Both the position numbers and the translations under genes were made by a program. Source: DAOPJM01 sp035399665 (lineage in GTDB: Bacteria > Bacillota > Clostridia > Christensenellales > CAG-138). Taken from it: DNA of 64,000 bases. The DNA lies in assembly GCA_035399665.1 (NCBI GenBank), contig DAOPJM010000008.1, positions 1-64,000 on the forward strand, given 5' to 3'. The notes under the pieces were generated by a model that worked only from the letters and a program-made list of their open reading frames with translations, searched no databases and was not told the origin of the DNA. Shown piece after piece: positions 7,958-15,491 of this stretch; the stretch's first letter is position 1, and each line of letters starts with the position of its first letter.

Positions 7958-8057
7958 NNNNNNNNNNNNNNNNNNNNNNNNNNNNNNNNNNNNNNNNNNN
8001 NNNNNNNNNNNNNNNNNNNNNNNNNNNNNNNNNNNNNNNNNNNNNNNNNNNNNNNNN
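7958..8057. other. scaffold gap (100 N) with duplicated 55-nt flanks
   Basis: Exactly 100 N. The 55 nt before it (7903-7957) are repeated identically right after it (8058-8112). This is the pattern of two contigs that overlap by one assembly k-mer and were not merged. The true sequence may contain one copy and no gap. Confidence 0.9.
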
Positions 8058-8337
8058 GCGATGCGCCGCTATATAATGTAAGCCGACGCACGCGCACTTG
8101 ATTAAAGTATGGATGAACCTCACCCAAAAAGGATAAGTTTGTGGACAATTCGGATGTTCGCTTGCAAATTGCACTTTGACGGTTTATAGTGTTTTTATGG
8201 GGGATATCAATATGCCTTTGATTTATTAGCACCGCGGGGAATCCGCAAATAAGGCTTTGGTCTATATGAACGATTTGGCTTTTGCGGACGGACTTTTCGG
8301 CGTTATCGCACTGATAATACTGATATCGCGGCCGTAG

Positions 8338-8478
8338 AAACCAACCGCAGGCGGGACGGCAGCCGTAGAATACTATCTCTCCGAGCCTGTGGTTAGGGAT
8401 GAGGCAAAGGGCTCGGCGCCGCTTCTGATGGCGTATGCGGAGCTGCATATGACGGATACAAGGAGGGCGAAAGCATGA
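8338..8478 (+). pseudogene. C-terminal remnant of a GH88/GH105-like unsaturated glucuronyl hydrolase
   Basis: After a TAG at 8335-8337 a frame of 46 codons reads GGTAAVEYYLSEPVV, then KGSAPLLMAYAEL, and ends at a TGA overlapping the ATG of the next gene. EYYLSEPVV with a following KGSxPxLxAxxE is the usual C-terminus of family 88/105 hydrolases. There is no start codon or upstream body, so I read it as a decayed fragment. The unmerged gap just upstream means that an intact copy broken by the assembly cannot be fully excluded. Confidence 0.45.
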
Positions 8479-9227
8479 CGATAACGATACCGATAGGCGA
8501 CGCGGAGCTTGAATATACGCCCACAGAGGGCAAGGCGGCCGTGATAATCTGCCCGGGCGGCGGGTATAATCACCTCAGTCATCGCGAGGGCGGGCCGGTG
8601 GCAAGGCGCTTTAACGAGGAGGGCTTCTTTGCCGCCGTGCTCAGGTACAGCGTCATACCCGAGGAGCTGAAGCTAAAGCCCCTAAAGCAGCTTGCTTGGG
8701 CGGTGCGCTATGTGAAGGGTCTCGGCTTTGATCGGGTTTTTGTAATGGGCTTTTCGGCGGGGGCGCACCTTGCAGGCTCGTTCGGGGCGCATTGGAACGA
8801 CGCCGAGCTGTTTACGGAGGATGAGCTTGCGGCACAGCGGCCATTGGGTCAGATACTCTGCTATCCCGTGGTCAGCGCGGGGCGGTACGGACACAAGGAG
8901 AGCATGACGAATCTCACGGGCGGCGACGAGGGCTTGGCGGAGTACTTCTCACTTGAGAACCAAATTACCACAAGTACCCCGCCAACCTTCATGTGGCACA
9001 GCGGGTCGGATATGCTTGTGCCTGTCGAGAACAGTCTGATGCTTTACGCGGCGCTGAGGGCGGCGGGGGTCGAAGCGGAGCTGCATATCTTTCCCTACGG
9101 CGAGCACGGGCTTTCGCTTGCGACGCCCGAGGTGGAGCAGGTCGAAAAGAATCGCTTTGCCGACGCGCACCTTGCCGAGTGGTTCACCCTGTGCTTGTCG
9201 TGGATGGGACATATCCTGAAGGACTGA
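8475..9227 (+). CDS. alpha/beta hydrolase (acetylesterase-like)
   Basis: A 250-residue cytoplasmic serine hydrolase. CPGGGYNHLS (residues 29-38) is the oxyanion-hole region, GFSAGAHLAG carries the nucleophile serine, SGSD the acidic residue and GEHGL the histidine. The pattern matches the BD-FAE/axe-type carbohydrate esterases that remove acetyl groups from xylan or pectin oligosaccharides. The adjacent GH88/105 remnant, whose stop overlaps this start as ATGA, hints that the locus once handled pectin or glucuronan fragments; substrate is inference. Start supported by AAGGAGG 7 nt upstream. A convergent terminator follows. Confidence 0.75.
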   Translation: MTITIPIGDAELEYTPTEGKAAVIICPGGGYNHLSHREGGPVARRFNEEGFFAAVLRYSVIPEELKLKPLKQLAWAVRYVKGLGFDRVFVMGFSAGAHLAGSFGAHWNDAELFTEDELAAQRPLGQILCYPVVSAGRYGHKESMTNLTGGDEGLAEYFSLENQITTSTPPTFMWHSGSDMLVPVENSLMLYAALRAAGVEAELHIFPYGEHGLSLATPEVEQVEKNRFADAHLAEWFTLCLSWMGHILKD

Positions 9228-9252
9228 ATACTATAAACATCAGTAAAACCAT

Positions 9253-9290
9253 ACAAAAACGGCCGAGCTTTCAAAAAAGCCCGACCGTTG
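9253..9290 (-). terminator. intrinsic terminator of the signal peptidase operon
   Basis: On the minus strand AACGGTCGGGCTTT pairs with AAAGCTCGGCCGTT (two G-U pairs), followed by TTTTTG. On the plus strand the same positions are C-A mismatches, so it chiefly serves the leftward operon. Confidence 0.75.
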
Positions 9291-9310
9291 TTTTCACCTG
9301 ATGTTATATA

Positions 9311-9913
9311 CTATCCGAAGCTGAAGAAGCAGGGGCGGTTTAGGCGTATGCGCACCGTTCCCATGATATACGCGTAGGGGATGCAGCCTATGCTCTCGTC
9401 GCGGCTGTCGTTGCCGTAAAGCCTGTCGTCCGAAAGCACGAACACGCAGCCATCGGGAACGACTGTCGTATCCATATCGTAATTGGCGTTGACGACATAG
9501 TCGGTCTCGCTCAGGATATACCTCCCGTCTATGCACACCGCGCCGTCCGTTATAGTCACGCTCTCGCCGGGCAGGGCTATAATGCGCTTAATCAGCACCT
9601 CGCGGGTGAGGGGGTGTCGAAAAACCACTATATCCGAGCGTTCGGGTATGCTCAAAAACTTGCTTATGCGGCTGTACATGACGGTTTCGCCGGAGCGCAG
9701 GGTGGGCGACATGGAATCGCTCTTGATGATGAGCGGGGAAAGCCATACCAAAAACAAAAACAACACCATCGCCGCGCCCACCAAGACGGACATCATCCAT
9801 CTCAGCAGCTCATGGCGTTTGTGCTGCTTTCTGAAACGCTCCATGCGGTACATGGGTTTGTTCGGAGATTCCTGAGCGAAATCCGCCGCCCTGCCGTCCG
9901 CGTCAGACGCCAT
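9311..9913 (-). CDS. lepB: signal peptidase I, second copy
   Basis: A 200-residue S26 signal peptidase with one N-terminal membrane segment (about residues 38-60), the catalytic serine in SDSMSPTL and the lysine in VLIKRIIALPGES. The usual box E motif GDNR is changed to LSDDRLYGNDSRD here, keeping the downstream DSR. Its start overlaps the end of the upstream signal peptidase gene by 11 nt, with GGAGTG 6 nt before the ATG, so the two are translationally coupled. It cleaves signal peptides on the outer face of the membrane. The divergent box E suggests a different substrate preference from its neighbour. Confidence 0.85.
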   Translation of the reverse strand: MASDADGRAADFAQESPNKPMYRMERFRKQHKRHELLRWMMSVLVGAAMVLFLFLVWLSPLIIKSDSMSPTLRSGETVMYSRISKFLSIPERSDIVVFRHPLTREVLIKRIIALPGESVTITDGAVCIDGRYILSETDYVVNANYDMDTTVVPDGCVFVLSDDRLYGNDSRDESIGCIPYAYIMGTVRIRLNRPCFFSFG

Positions 9914-10550
9914 AATCCACTCCGTGAAGCATCTTGGCTCTGATTATAGGCAGTATCACCATACGCGCCCGACCCAGAACGCGCTCTAAGGGTATGAAGC
10001 CAACATCGGCGCTTCGGCTGTCGGAGCTTACGGAGCGGTTGTCGCCCATGACCATGACATAGCCTTGGGGTACGACAAACTCGCCCTGTGAGGCGAAGGT
10101 CAAGGCGTCCTCGTCCAGGTAGTATTCGTCCAAAGCGACCCCGTTGACCGAGACCTTCCCGCCGCCTATCGCGACGACGTCCCCGGGGCAGCCGATAACG
10201 CGCTTGACGCAGGAGTTCTTTTCCTCATAGGAGTGATACTTTTCGTAGTATTCATCGGGGTAATAGCATATCACAATGTCGCCCCTGTCGGGGGTTGAAA
10301 CGGTGTAGCTCAGCTTCTCCACAAGCATATAGTCGCCGCCTAAGAGGGTGGACTCCATGGACGAGCCTTTGACCTTGACAGGCTCGGCCACGACCTCGCG
10401 TATGGCGAATGCAAAAACAAGCACCGCGACAATGCAGATGAACAGATCGAGGTTGCGCCACCTTGCGCCGCCTTCGAGGTGTTCATTACGCTTGTCCAGC
10501 TTGTGCCGAATCGCTTTGAATTCCTTTTTGTCCAAGTCCTTGTACGTCAT
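9903..10550 (-). CDS. lepB: signal peptidase I, first copy
   Basis: A 215-residue S26 peptidase with a charged cytoplasmic N-terminus, one membrane segment (about residues 34-52), catalytic serine in GSSMESTL, lysine in CVKRVIGCPGD and an intact box E with MGDNRSVSSDSR. Single-membrane-segment signal peptidases of this size are normal in Bacillota. It is read leftward after the DUF951 gene (34 nt gap) and overlaps the second signal peptidase gene. Both copies keep the Ser-Lys dyad and should be active. Confidence 0.9.
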   Translation of the reverse strand: MTYKDLDKKEFKAIRHKLDKRNEHLEGGARWRNLDLFICIVAVLVFAFAIREVVAEPVKVKGSSMESTLLGGDYMLVEKLSYTVSTPDRGDIVICYYPDEYYEKYHSYEEKNSCVKRVIGCPGDVVAIGGGKVSVNGVALDEYYLDEDALTFASQGEFVVPQGYVMVMGDNRSVSSDSRSADVGFIPLERVLGRARMVILPIIRAKMLHGVDYGV

Positions 10551-10584
10551 ATTACTTTTTCGCTAATGCCCTCAACCGTCATGC

Positions 10585-10794
10585 CTAATCCTTTGTCTCG
10601 GTCGTACGCGCCTTGCTTGTGAGCTTCTTGGCGGAGCGCAGAAAATCGAGCCTGTCCAACATAATAAGTCTGCCGCACTTGACGCAGCGCAGCTTAATAT
10701 CCGCGCCTGTTCGGGTGATAATCCACTCGTTGCCCCCGCAGGCGTGCGGCTTTTTCATCATTACGCAGTCGCCGACCTCAAAGCCCTCAAGCAT
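10585..10794 (-). CDS. DUF951 domain-containing protein
   Basis: A 69-residue protein of the DUF951 family (YyzM-like). It contains KKPHACGGNEW and CVKCGR, giving three conserved cysteines of a likely metal site, and the usual VGDxVxMKKPH opening. Function is unknown; relatives are small and cytoplasmic. Its start overlaps the end of the upstream hydrolase gene by 8 nt, so it belongs to the same leftward operon. Confidence 0.85.
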   Translation of the reverse strand: MLEGFEVGDCVMMKKPHACGGNEWIITRTGADIKLRCVKCGRLIMLDRLDFLRSAKKLTSKARTTETKD

Positions 10795-11677
10795 CGCTGT
10801 CGCCCTCGTAGTCGATATATCGTGTCACGATGTCCGAAATCAGCGCGGGCTTCTCCTCATGCACCAAATGCCCGCCGCTTCTTACCGCGTAGTACACGCC
10901 GTGCGCAAGGGAGGGACGGAGCTTTTCCATGTCGGATATGGGACGCCACCTGTCCTCGCCGCCCCAGAGCACCAGCACCTCGCCCTTGAGCTTCTTTGCG
11001 GCAAAGAGAGCGTATTCCTCGTCAAAATTGCGAAGGGAATACATAATGGCTTGGCGTGAAGCGAAGTCGTCGCAGGTATCGAAGTACTGCTCGGCGACAA
11101 GCTTGTCGCAAATGGTGGAATCAAGATAGCAGGTCTTGAGCTGCTTTACAAAGTAGGCCTTGCTGTAACTCTCGCGGACGAAGGGGCCGATGAAGGGCTT
11201 CTCCATATTGCGCAGCTTGCGCGGCATATTGCGGGTCACGCCGCCGGGCGTGACGGTGATGAGCTTGAAGAAGCTTTCGGGGCGTTTCGTGGCGGCAAGC
11301 AGCATCCAAAGCGCGCCGAAGGAAAAGCCCATGGCGTGAGTCTCCGAAATCCCGATGGCGTCCAAGAACATCAAAAGGCAGTCGGCCATTTCATCCATGC
11401 TGTAATTGAGGCTGATGGGACGATCGGAGTGACCAAAGCCGGGCCAGTCGAAGGCTATTACGCGGTAATGCTTGGAAAGCTCCGGAATGAGATCGCGGTA
11501 GGTGTACATGGATTGGGCGATGGAATGGCAGAGCAGGAGCGGTTCGCCCTCTCCCGCCATATAGCAGTGGATTTTACACTTTTCCGGCTTCGAGCCGTTT
11601 CGCATGGGAAAGCCGGGCAGCGATATCGTGACGAAATCGCCAACAAGCTCCGAGTTTGCAAACGCTTTATTCTCCAT
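10787..11677 (-). CDS. alpha/beta hydrolase
   Basis: A 296-residue alpha/beta-hydrolase fold protein. Seen are LLCHSIAQSMYTYRDLIPELSKHY (read as two short motifs LLCHSIAQS and YRDLIPEL), DWPGFGHSDRP, the nucleophile elbow GFSFGA and a C-terminal GGHLVHEE histidine. The family includes haloalkane dehalogenases, epoxide hydrolases and esterases, so the substrate cannot be named. The ATG at 11677 follows GGAGAGGTGGG; an earlier in-frame ATG at 11728 lacks a ribosome site. First gene of the operon leading to DUF951 and the signal peptidases. Confidence 0.75.
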   Translation of the reverse strand: MENKAFANSELVGDFVTISLPGFPMRNGSKPEKCKIHCYMAGEGEPLLLCHSIAQSMYTYRDLIPELSKHYRVIAFDWPGFGHSDRPISLNYSMDEMADCLLMFLDAIGISETHAMGFSFGALWMLLAATKRPESFFKLITVTPGGVTRNMPRKLRNMEKPFIGPFVRESYSKAYFVKQLKTCYLDSTICDKLVAEQYFDTCDDFASRQAIMYSLRNFDEEYALFAAKKLKGEVLVLWGGEDRWRPISDMEKLRPSLAHGVYYAVRSGGHLVHEEKPALISDIVTRYIDYEGDSDA

Positions 11678-11778
11678 TGACCCACCTCTCCTTTTAAGTA
11701 GTTTACAGCCAATCACACGGATATGCAAGCGAAATTGTTATGAACTTTGTATGAAACAAGTGGTTGTGGTCTTTGTAT

Positions 11779-11878
11779 NNNNNNNNNNNNNNNNNNNNNN
11801 NNNNNNNNNNNNNNNNNNNNNNNNNNNNNNNNNNNNNNNNNNNNNNNNNNNNNNNNNNNNNNNNNNNNNNNNNNNNNN
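11779..11878. other. scaffold gap (100 N) with duplicated 25-nt flanks
   Basis: Exactly 100 N. The 25 nt before the gap (11754-11778) recur directly after it (11879-11903), so the contig ends overlap. Frames spanning the N run are meaningless. No gene is visible between 11678 and 11989. Confidence 0.85.
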
Positions 11879-11989
11879 AAACAAGTGGTTGTGGTCTTTG
11901 TATGAAACCCGCGCCTTATAATGAATACACAGCGTATTTAAAACTACCCCCACTCTATAATCTCCCCGCTCCACCGAATCCACCCCCGC

Positions 11990-12153
11990 TGTCATCCTGA
12001 GGAGCGGCGCGACGAAGGATCTTGAAACAAGCTTGTGGGGAAAAGGGGCGCTCCCGCGCGGGATTCCCGCCGTCATTGGTCATTGTTCCCGCCGTTTGCG
12101 CCCCTTGACCTTCATGTTTTCACCAAGATCCTTCGACTACGCTCAGGATGACA
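11990..12153. repeat. composite palindromic repeat, complete copy
   Basis: Left half-site on plus (11990-12024), a GC-rich core (GGGGAAAAGGGGCGCTCCC near 12037) and an inverted right half-site (12124-12153). The 70 nt at 12031-12100 recur identically at 12251-12320. Confidence 0.85.
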
Positions 12154-12208
12154 AGGAAGTTATAGCCGCTCTATAAGCCTATCCGGTATTCGCAAATCCA
12201 CCCCCCGA

Positions 12209-12320
12209 CGTCATCCTGAGGAGCAGTAGCGACGAAGGATCTTGAAAAAGGCTTGTGGGGAAAAGGGGCGCTCCCGCGCGGGATTCCCGCCGTCATTGGT
12301 CATTGTTCCCGCCGTTTGCG
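12209..12320 (+). repeat. composite palindromic repeat, truncated copy
   Basis: Left half-site 12209-12244 and core to 12320, identical over 70 nt to the neighbouring copy. The right half-site is missing: the core ends 3 nt before the last codon of the symporter gene. Confidence 0.85.
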
Positions 12321-12323
12321 GTA

Positions 12324-13664
12324 TTACTTCTCGTGGTAAAGCGACTTTTCATAGCGGCGTGTGCTTTGCGCCACCACAGGAGCGAGCAGCACAAGCCCGA
12401 TAAGGTTTGGCAGACAGGTCAAGACGTTGGCTACATCGGCGAACTGCCAAACCGCGTCAACCTCAAGTATAGAGCCAAACAATATCAGCATGGGAAAGAG
12501 CGGAGCCAAAAGCGCGCAGATATGCGGCTTAAAGAGGTGCTTTGCAAGTATGTTCACATAGTTGCTCCACGCAAGTATGGTGGTGAACCCGAATGCAGCC
12601 ACTAAAAAGGCGATGATATACGTCCCCATCCTGCCAAACGCACTCTGCCAAGCGTAGGCCACGGCCGCAATGCCCAAAGGACAGGCCTCGCCGCGATAGC
12701 TCACGAGCAGAGCAAGGGCGGTGAGCGTACACAGCACGCTTGTGTCCATAAACACCTCGAATATGCCCAGCATACCCTGACGAACAGGCTCCTTTTCGGA
12801 TGACGTGGCGTGAGCTAAGGGGCTTACGCCAAGGCCCGCTTCGTTGCTGAATACGCCGCGGCCTACACCTTGGCGCAACGCGGCGGAGATGCCATAACCC
12901 GCAGCCCCGCCCGCCGCGGCCGTGGCGGAGAACGCGCCCTTGAGCATAGCGGCGAGGGCGGGCAGCAGCGCGTCAGCGTTTAGTATCATTATATATAGGG
13001 CTGTCCCTATATAGACAAGGCAGAGTATGGGCATGAGCGTTCCCGACAGGCGTGTAAAGCCGCGCATTCCACGGTTCGACAGCAGTACGCACAGGAGCGC
13101 CATAAACGCGCCCACAGCCAGCGGGGGCACATTTGGGAGCGCCAATGTCACGGCCGCCGCCGCCGTGTTGCTCTGCACCATATTGCCCATCAAAAGACCT
13201 GTTACAAGGGCAAGCGCTGTGAATACGGGGGCAAGGACGCGCCCGAATCGCGCCTTACGCAGGTAAAGCGACGCACCGCCCTCGCCGTTTTTACGGAAGG
13301 TCAGGGCAAGGACTATTTCGGAGAACTTTATCGCCATCCCCACAAGCGAGGACAGCCACATCCACAGCACCGCGCCCGCCCCGCCGAGGCTGACGGCGCA
13401 GGCGACGCCCGCCATATTGCCCGTGCCTATCGTTCCGGAAAGCGCGGCGAAGGCCGCTTTGAGCGGGTTCTCTCCCAAAGCGGAGCGCGGAGCGCGCAAG
13501 GGGTCAATCAGGGAGACGCGCAGCCATAGACCTATTCTTCTGAACTGGAAAAAGCGTATGCGAAAGCAGAGGTACAGCCCGACTATGAGAATAAGCCATG
13601 ACATGAGCCTCAGGGCGCCCGTTTGGATCTGCGCGGGCAGGCTTAAAGCGGCGAACGAATACAT
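12324..13664 (-). CDS. alanine/glycine:cation symporter (AgcS family)
   Basis: A 446-residue integral membrane protein with about ten hydrophobic segments. The family signature region GTIGTGNMAGVACAVSLGG lies near residue 75, and GVGRGVFSNEAGLG near residue 260. AgcS proteins import alanine or glycine with sodium or proton. The N-terminus resembles relatives, but neither this start nor the in-frame ATG 20 codons later has a clear ribosome site, so the start is uncertain. It stands alone, divergent from the tRNA cluster, and its last codon abuts a truncated repeat; no hairpin terminator was seen. Confidence 0.88.
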   Translation of the reverse strand: MYSFAALSLPAQIQTGALRLMSWLILIVGLYLCFRIRFFQFRRIGLWLRVSLIDPLRAPRSALGENPLKAAFAALSGTIGTGNMAGVACAVSLGGAGAVLWMWLSSLVGMAIKFSEIVLALTFRKNGEGGASLYLRKARFGRVLAPVFTALALVTGLLMGNMVQSNTAAAAVTLALPNVPPLAVGAFMALLCVLLSNRGMRGFTRLSGTLMPILCLVYIGTALYIMILNADALLPALAAMLKGAFSATAAAGGAAGYGISAALRQGVGRGVFSNEAGLGVSPLAHATSSEKEPVRQGMLGIFEVFMDTSVLCTLTALALLVSYRGEACPLGIAAVAYAWQSAFGRMGTYIIAFLVAAFGFTTILAWSNYVNILAKHLFKPHICALLAPLFPMLILFGSILEVDAVWQFADVANVLTCLPNLIGLVLLAPVVAQSTRRYEKSLYHEK

Positions 13665-13739
13665 GAGAAATTTTACGCGAGGGGAAGGAAAAACATGAAA
13701 TAATCGCGATTTACAGCAAAAATTTTTACAATAAATGTG

Positions 13740-13768
13740 TTGACATTCGTAATTACATGATGTATATT
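13740..13768 (+). promoter_or_regulatory. promoter of the tRNA cluster
   Basis: TTGACA, 17-bp spacer, TATATT; predicted start about 25 nt before the first tRNA. One of the best matches to sigma-A consensus in the window, as expected for a stable RNA operon. Confidence 0.8.
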
Positions 13769-13800
13769 AGTCAAGTCGCGAAAAGTCGTGTCGCTTTGTT

Positions 13801-13877
13801 CGGGGTGTAGCGCAGTCCGGTAGCGCACGTGCTTTGGGAGCATGGGGCCGGAGGTTCAAATCCTCTCACCCCGACCA
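13801..13877 (+). tRNA. tRNA-Pro (TGG)
   Basis: Cloverleaf with acceptor CGGGGTG/CACCCCG, anticodon loop TTTGGGA and TTCAAAT T-loop. CCA is encoded. First of seven tRNAs. Confidence 0.95.
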
Positions 13878-13887
13878 CAAAAGTAAT

Positions 13888-13962
13888 GGCCCCTTGGTCA
13901 AGCGGTCAAGACATCGCCCTTTCACGGCGGTAACGGGAGTTCGATTCTCCCAGGGGTCACCA
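13888..13962 (+). tRNA. tRNA-Glu (TTC)
   Basis: Acceptor GGCCCCT with AGGGGTC, anticodon loop CTTTCAC giving TTC, T-loop TTCGATT, encoded CCA. Confidence 0.95.
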
Positions 13963-13967
13963 AGCTT

Positions 13968-14044
13968 GGGCCTTTAGCTCAGTTGGTCAGAGCGGTCGGC
14001 TCATAACCGATTGGTCCGGGGTTCGAGTCCCTGAAGGCCCACCA
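13968..14044 (+). tRNA. tRNA-Met (CAT), elongator type
   Basis: Anticodon loop CTCATAA, acceptor GGGCCTT/AAGGCCC, encoded CCA. The first base pair is G-C, unlike the unpaired start of initiator tRNA, so elongator is likely. An isoleucine tRNA with modified CAT is less likely. Confidence 0.88.
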
Positions 14045-14064
14045 AGTTCGCGGCACTGGAGCAC

Positions 14065-14141
14065 GGCCCGGTAGTTCAGTTGGTTAGAATGCCAGCCTGT
14101 CACGCTGGAGGTCAGGGGTTCGAGCCCCCTCCGGGTCGCCA
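14065..14141 (+). tRNA. tRNA-Asp (GTC)
   Basis: Acceptor GGCCCGG with CCGGGTC, anticodon loop CTGTCAC, G discriminator, encoded CCA. Confidence 0.95.
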
Positions 14142-14164
14142 TTTCTCCAAAGGTGCTGCGCCTT

Positions 14165-14240
14165 GCCGGTGTAGCTCAATTGGCAGAGCAGCTGATTTGT
14201 AATCAGCAGGTTGAAGGTTCGAGTCCCTTCACCGGCTCCA
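14165..14240 (+). tRNA. tRNA-Thr (TGT)
   Basis: Acceptor GCCGGTG/CACCGGC, anticodon loop TTTGTAA, encoded CCA. Confidence 0.95.
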
Positions 14241-14270
14241 TTGACAACAAAATAGTGATATATTTTTCGT

Positions 14271-14355
14271 GGGTAGGTTCCCGAGCGGCCAAAGGGAGCG
14301 GACTGTAAATCCGTTGTCACAGACTACGATGGTTCGAATCCATCCCTGCCCACCA
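14271..14355 (+). tRNA. tRNA-Tyr (GTA)
   Basis: 85 nt with a long variable arm. Acceptor GGGTAGG/CCTGCCC includes one T-G pair. Anticodon loop CTGTAAA; CCA encoded. Confidence 0.93.
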
Positions 14356-14360
14356 AAATT

Positions 14361-14447
14361 GCGGGAATGGCGGAATTGGCAGACGCGCACGGTTCAGGTC
14401 CGTGTGGGGTCACTCCCATGCAGGTTCAACTCCTGTTTCCCGCACCA
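14361..14447 (+). tRNA. tRNA-Leu (CAG)
   Basis: 87 nt with a long variable arm. Acceptor GCGGGAA/TTCCCGC, anticodon loop TTCAGGT, encoded CCA. Last tRNA of the cluster. Confidence 0.94.
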
Positions 14448-14455
14448 AAGAGATA

Positions 14456-14480
14456 AAGTCGCATGACAGTGCGGCTTTTT
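14456..14480 (+). terminator. terminator of the tRNA cluster
   Basis: AAGTCGCA pairs with TGCGGCTT (one G-U) around TGACAG, followed by TTTTTCTTTTTG. Confidence 0.75.
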
Positions 14481-14523
14481 CTTTTTGTTTTTCTCTCCTC
14501 TCTGCCCACCCTCAAGTGATTTT

Positions 14524-14684
14524 TTCATCCTGAGGAGCGGCAGTTGAAGGATCTTAAAAAGGCTTGTGGGGAAAAGAGGCGCTCCCGCGTGTGATTCCCG
14601 CCGTCATTGGTCATTGTTCCGCCGCGTACGTCTCTTGACTTATTGAGTTTTCACCAAGATCCTTCGGCTTCGCTCAGGATGACA
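14524..14684. repeat. composite palindromic repeat, complete copy
   Basis: Left half-site (14525-14555), core closely similar to the copies at 12.0 and 12.25 kb, inverted right half-site (14654-14684). The remainder of 14685-14903 holds nothing that I can support. Confidence 0.85.
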
Positions 14685-14903
14685 GCGGGGGAGTATGGCG
14701 ACCATGATTCGGAAGCTGAAGGACAAGCTCTGCAATTACTATGACACACAAAGCAGCCTTTCACCATTCACCTTTGCCCTTAGTCCCGCCCCGTGCATAC
14801 CATTATTGCACCACCATGCCGGATAATCCCGTAATCACCCGTTTTCTCGTCTTTTTTTGCCCTTGCATGAGGAAAATATATTTTCATTGCCAGCAAAAAA
14901 AGC

Positions 14904-14932
14904 TTGCAATTATTCTTCCGTCCATGTAAAAT
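14904..14932 (+). promoter_or_regulatory. promoter of the S10 ribosomal protein operon
   Basis: TTGCAA, 17-bp spacer, TAAAAT. The predicted start near 14939 gives a leader of about 220 nt before rpsJ. Confidence 0.65.
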
Positions 14933-14939
14933 AACAACG

Positions 14940-15145
14940 TTCGCGCTATAGGTATGCCTATATCGCAGGGCTTTTCGGGAGGTTGCCGTTTGCCACGGGT
15001 AATTCTCGAAGGGTCGGACGTCCCTAAAGCAGGGACGGGGCAAAAATAGCGGACGGGAGACCATGAACCATACAGCCTGAGCGGCTGTTAAAAAATTGGT
15101 AATGGAAACACTCGGCTCTGTGTACTGCCCACAAAAACTATAGGA
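14940..15145 (+). promoter_or_regulatory. structured 5-prime leader of the S10 operon
   Basis: Several hairpins are visible: ATAGG/CCTAT near 14953, CGTCCCT/AGGGACG near 15020 within a longer TTGCC...GGGCAA pairing, and ACAGCC/GGCTGT near 15075. S10 leaders bind L4 in gammaproteobacteria. I do not recognise this one as a known leader family, so a role in autoregulation is only suggested. Confidence 0.35.
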
Positions 15146-15160
15146 GGAAAGAAAACTAAT

Positions 15161-15469
15161 ATGGCAACCCAAAGAATTCGTATCAAACTCAAGGCTTACG
15201 AGAATGAACTGATCGACCGCAGCGCCGAGAGGATCGTCGAGACCGCCAAGAGAACGGGCGCACAGGTTTCCGGCCCGATCCCTCTGCCGACCGAGAAGGA
15301 GATTGTTACCATCCTTCGCGCAACGCACAAGTACAAAGACTCTCGCGAGCAATTTGAGATGCGCACCCACAAGCGTCTGATCGACATCCTCCAGCCGTCC
15401 GCCAAGACCGTTGACGCGCTGATGAAGCTCGATCTGCCTGCGGGCGTTGATATCGAGATCAAACTGTAA
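15161..15469 (+). CDS. rpsJ: 30S ribosomal protein S10
   Basis: 102 residues, standard length. It begins MATQRIRIKLKAYENELID and ends near LPAGVDIEIKL. Part of the 30S head near S3 and S14, and known as NusE, a partner in NusB-dependent antitermination. First gene of a cluster of more than 30 genes in canonical Bacillota order. The AGGAGG site sits 11 nt before the ATG. Confidence 0.98.
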   Translation: MATQRIRIKLKAYENELIDRSAERIVETAKRTGAQVSGPIPLPTEKEIVTILRATHKYKDSREQFEMRTHKRLIDILQPSAKTVDALMKLDLPAGVDIEIKL

Positions 15470-15491
15470 TTCAACCGGAGGTATGAACCAA

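Noticed and set aside
7879..8448. Coding frames running through the N gap
   Set aside because: They depend on translating N and on duplicated flanks; no conserved residues are seen.
14269..14466. Small protein over the Tyr and Leu tRNA genes
   Set aside because: The sequence folds as two complete tRNAs with encoded CCA.
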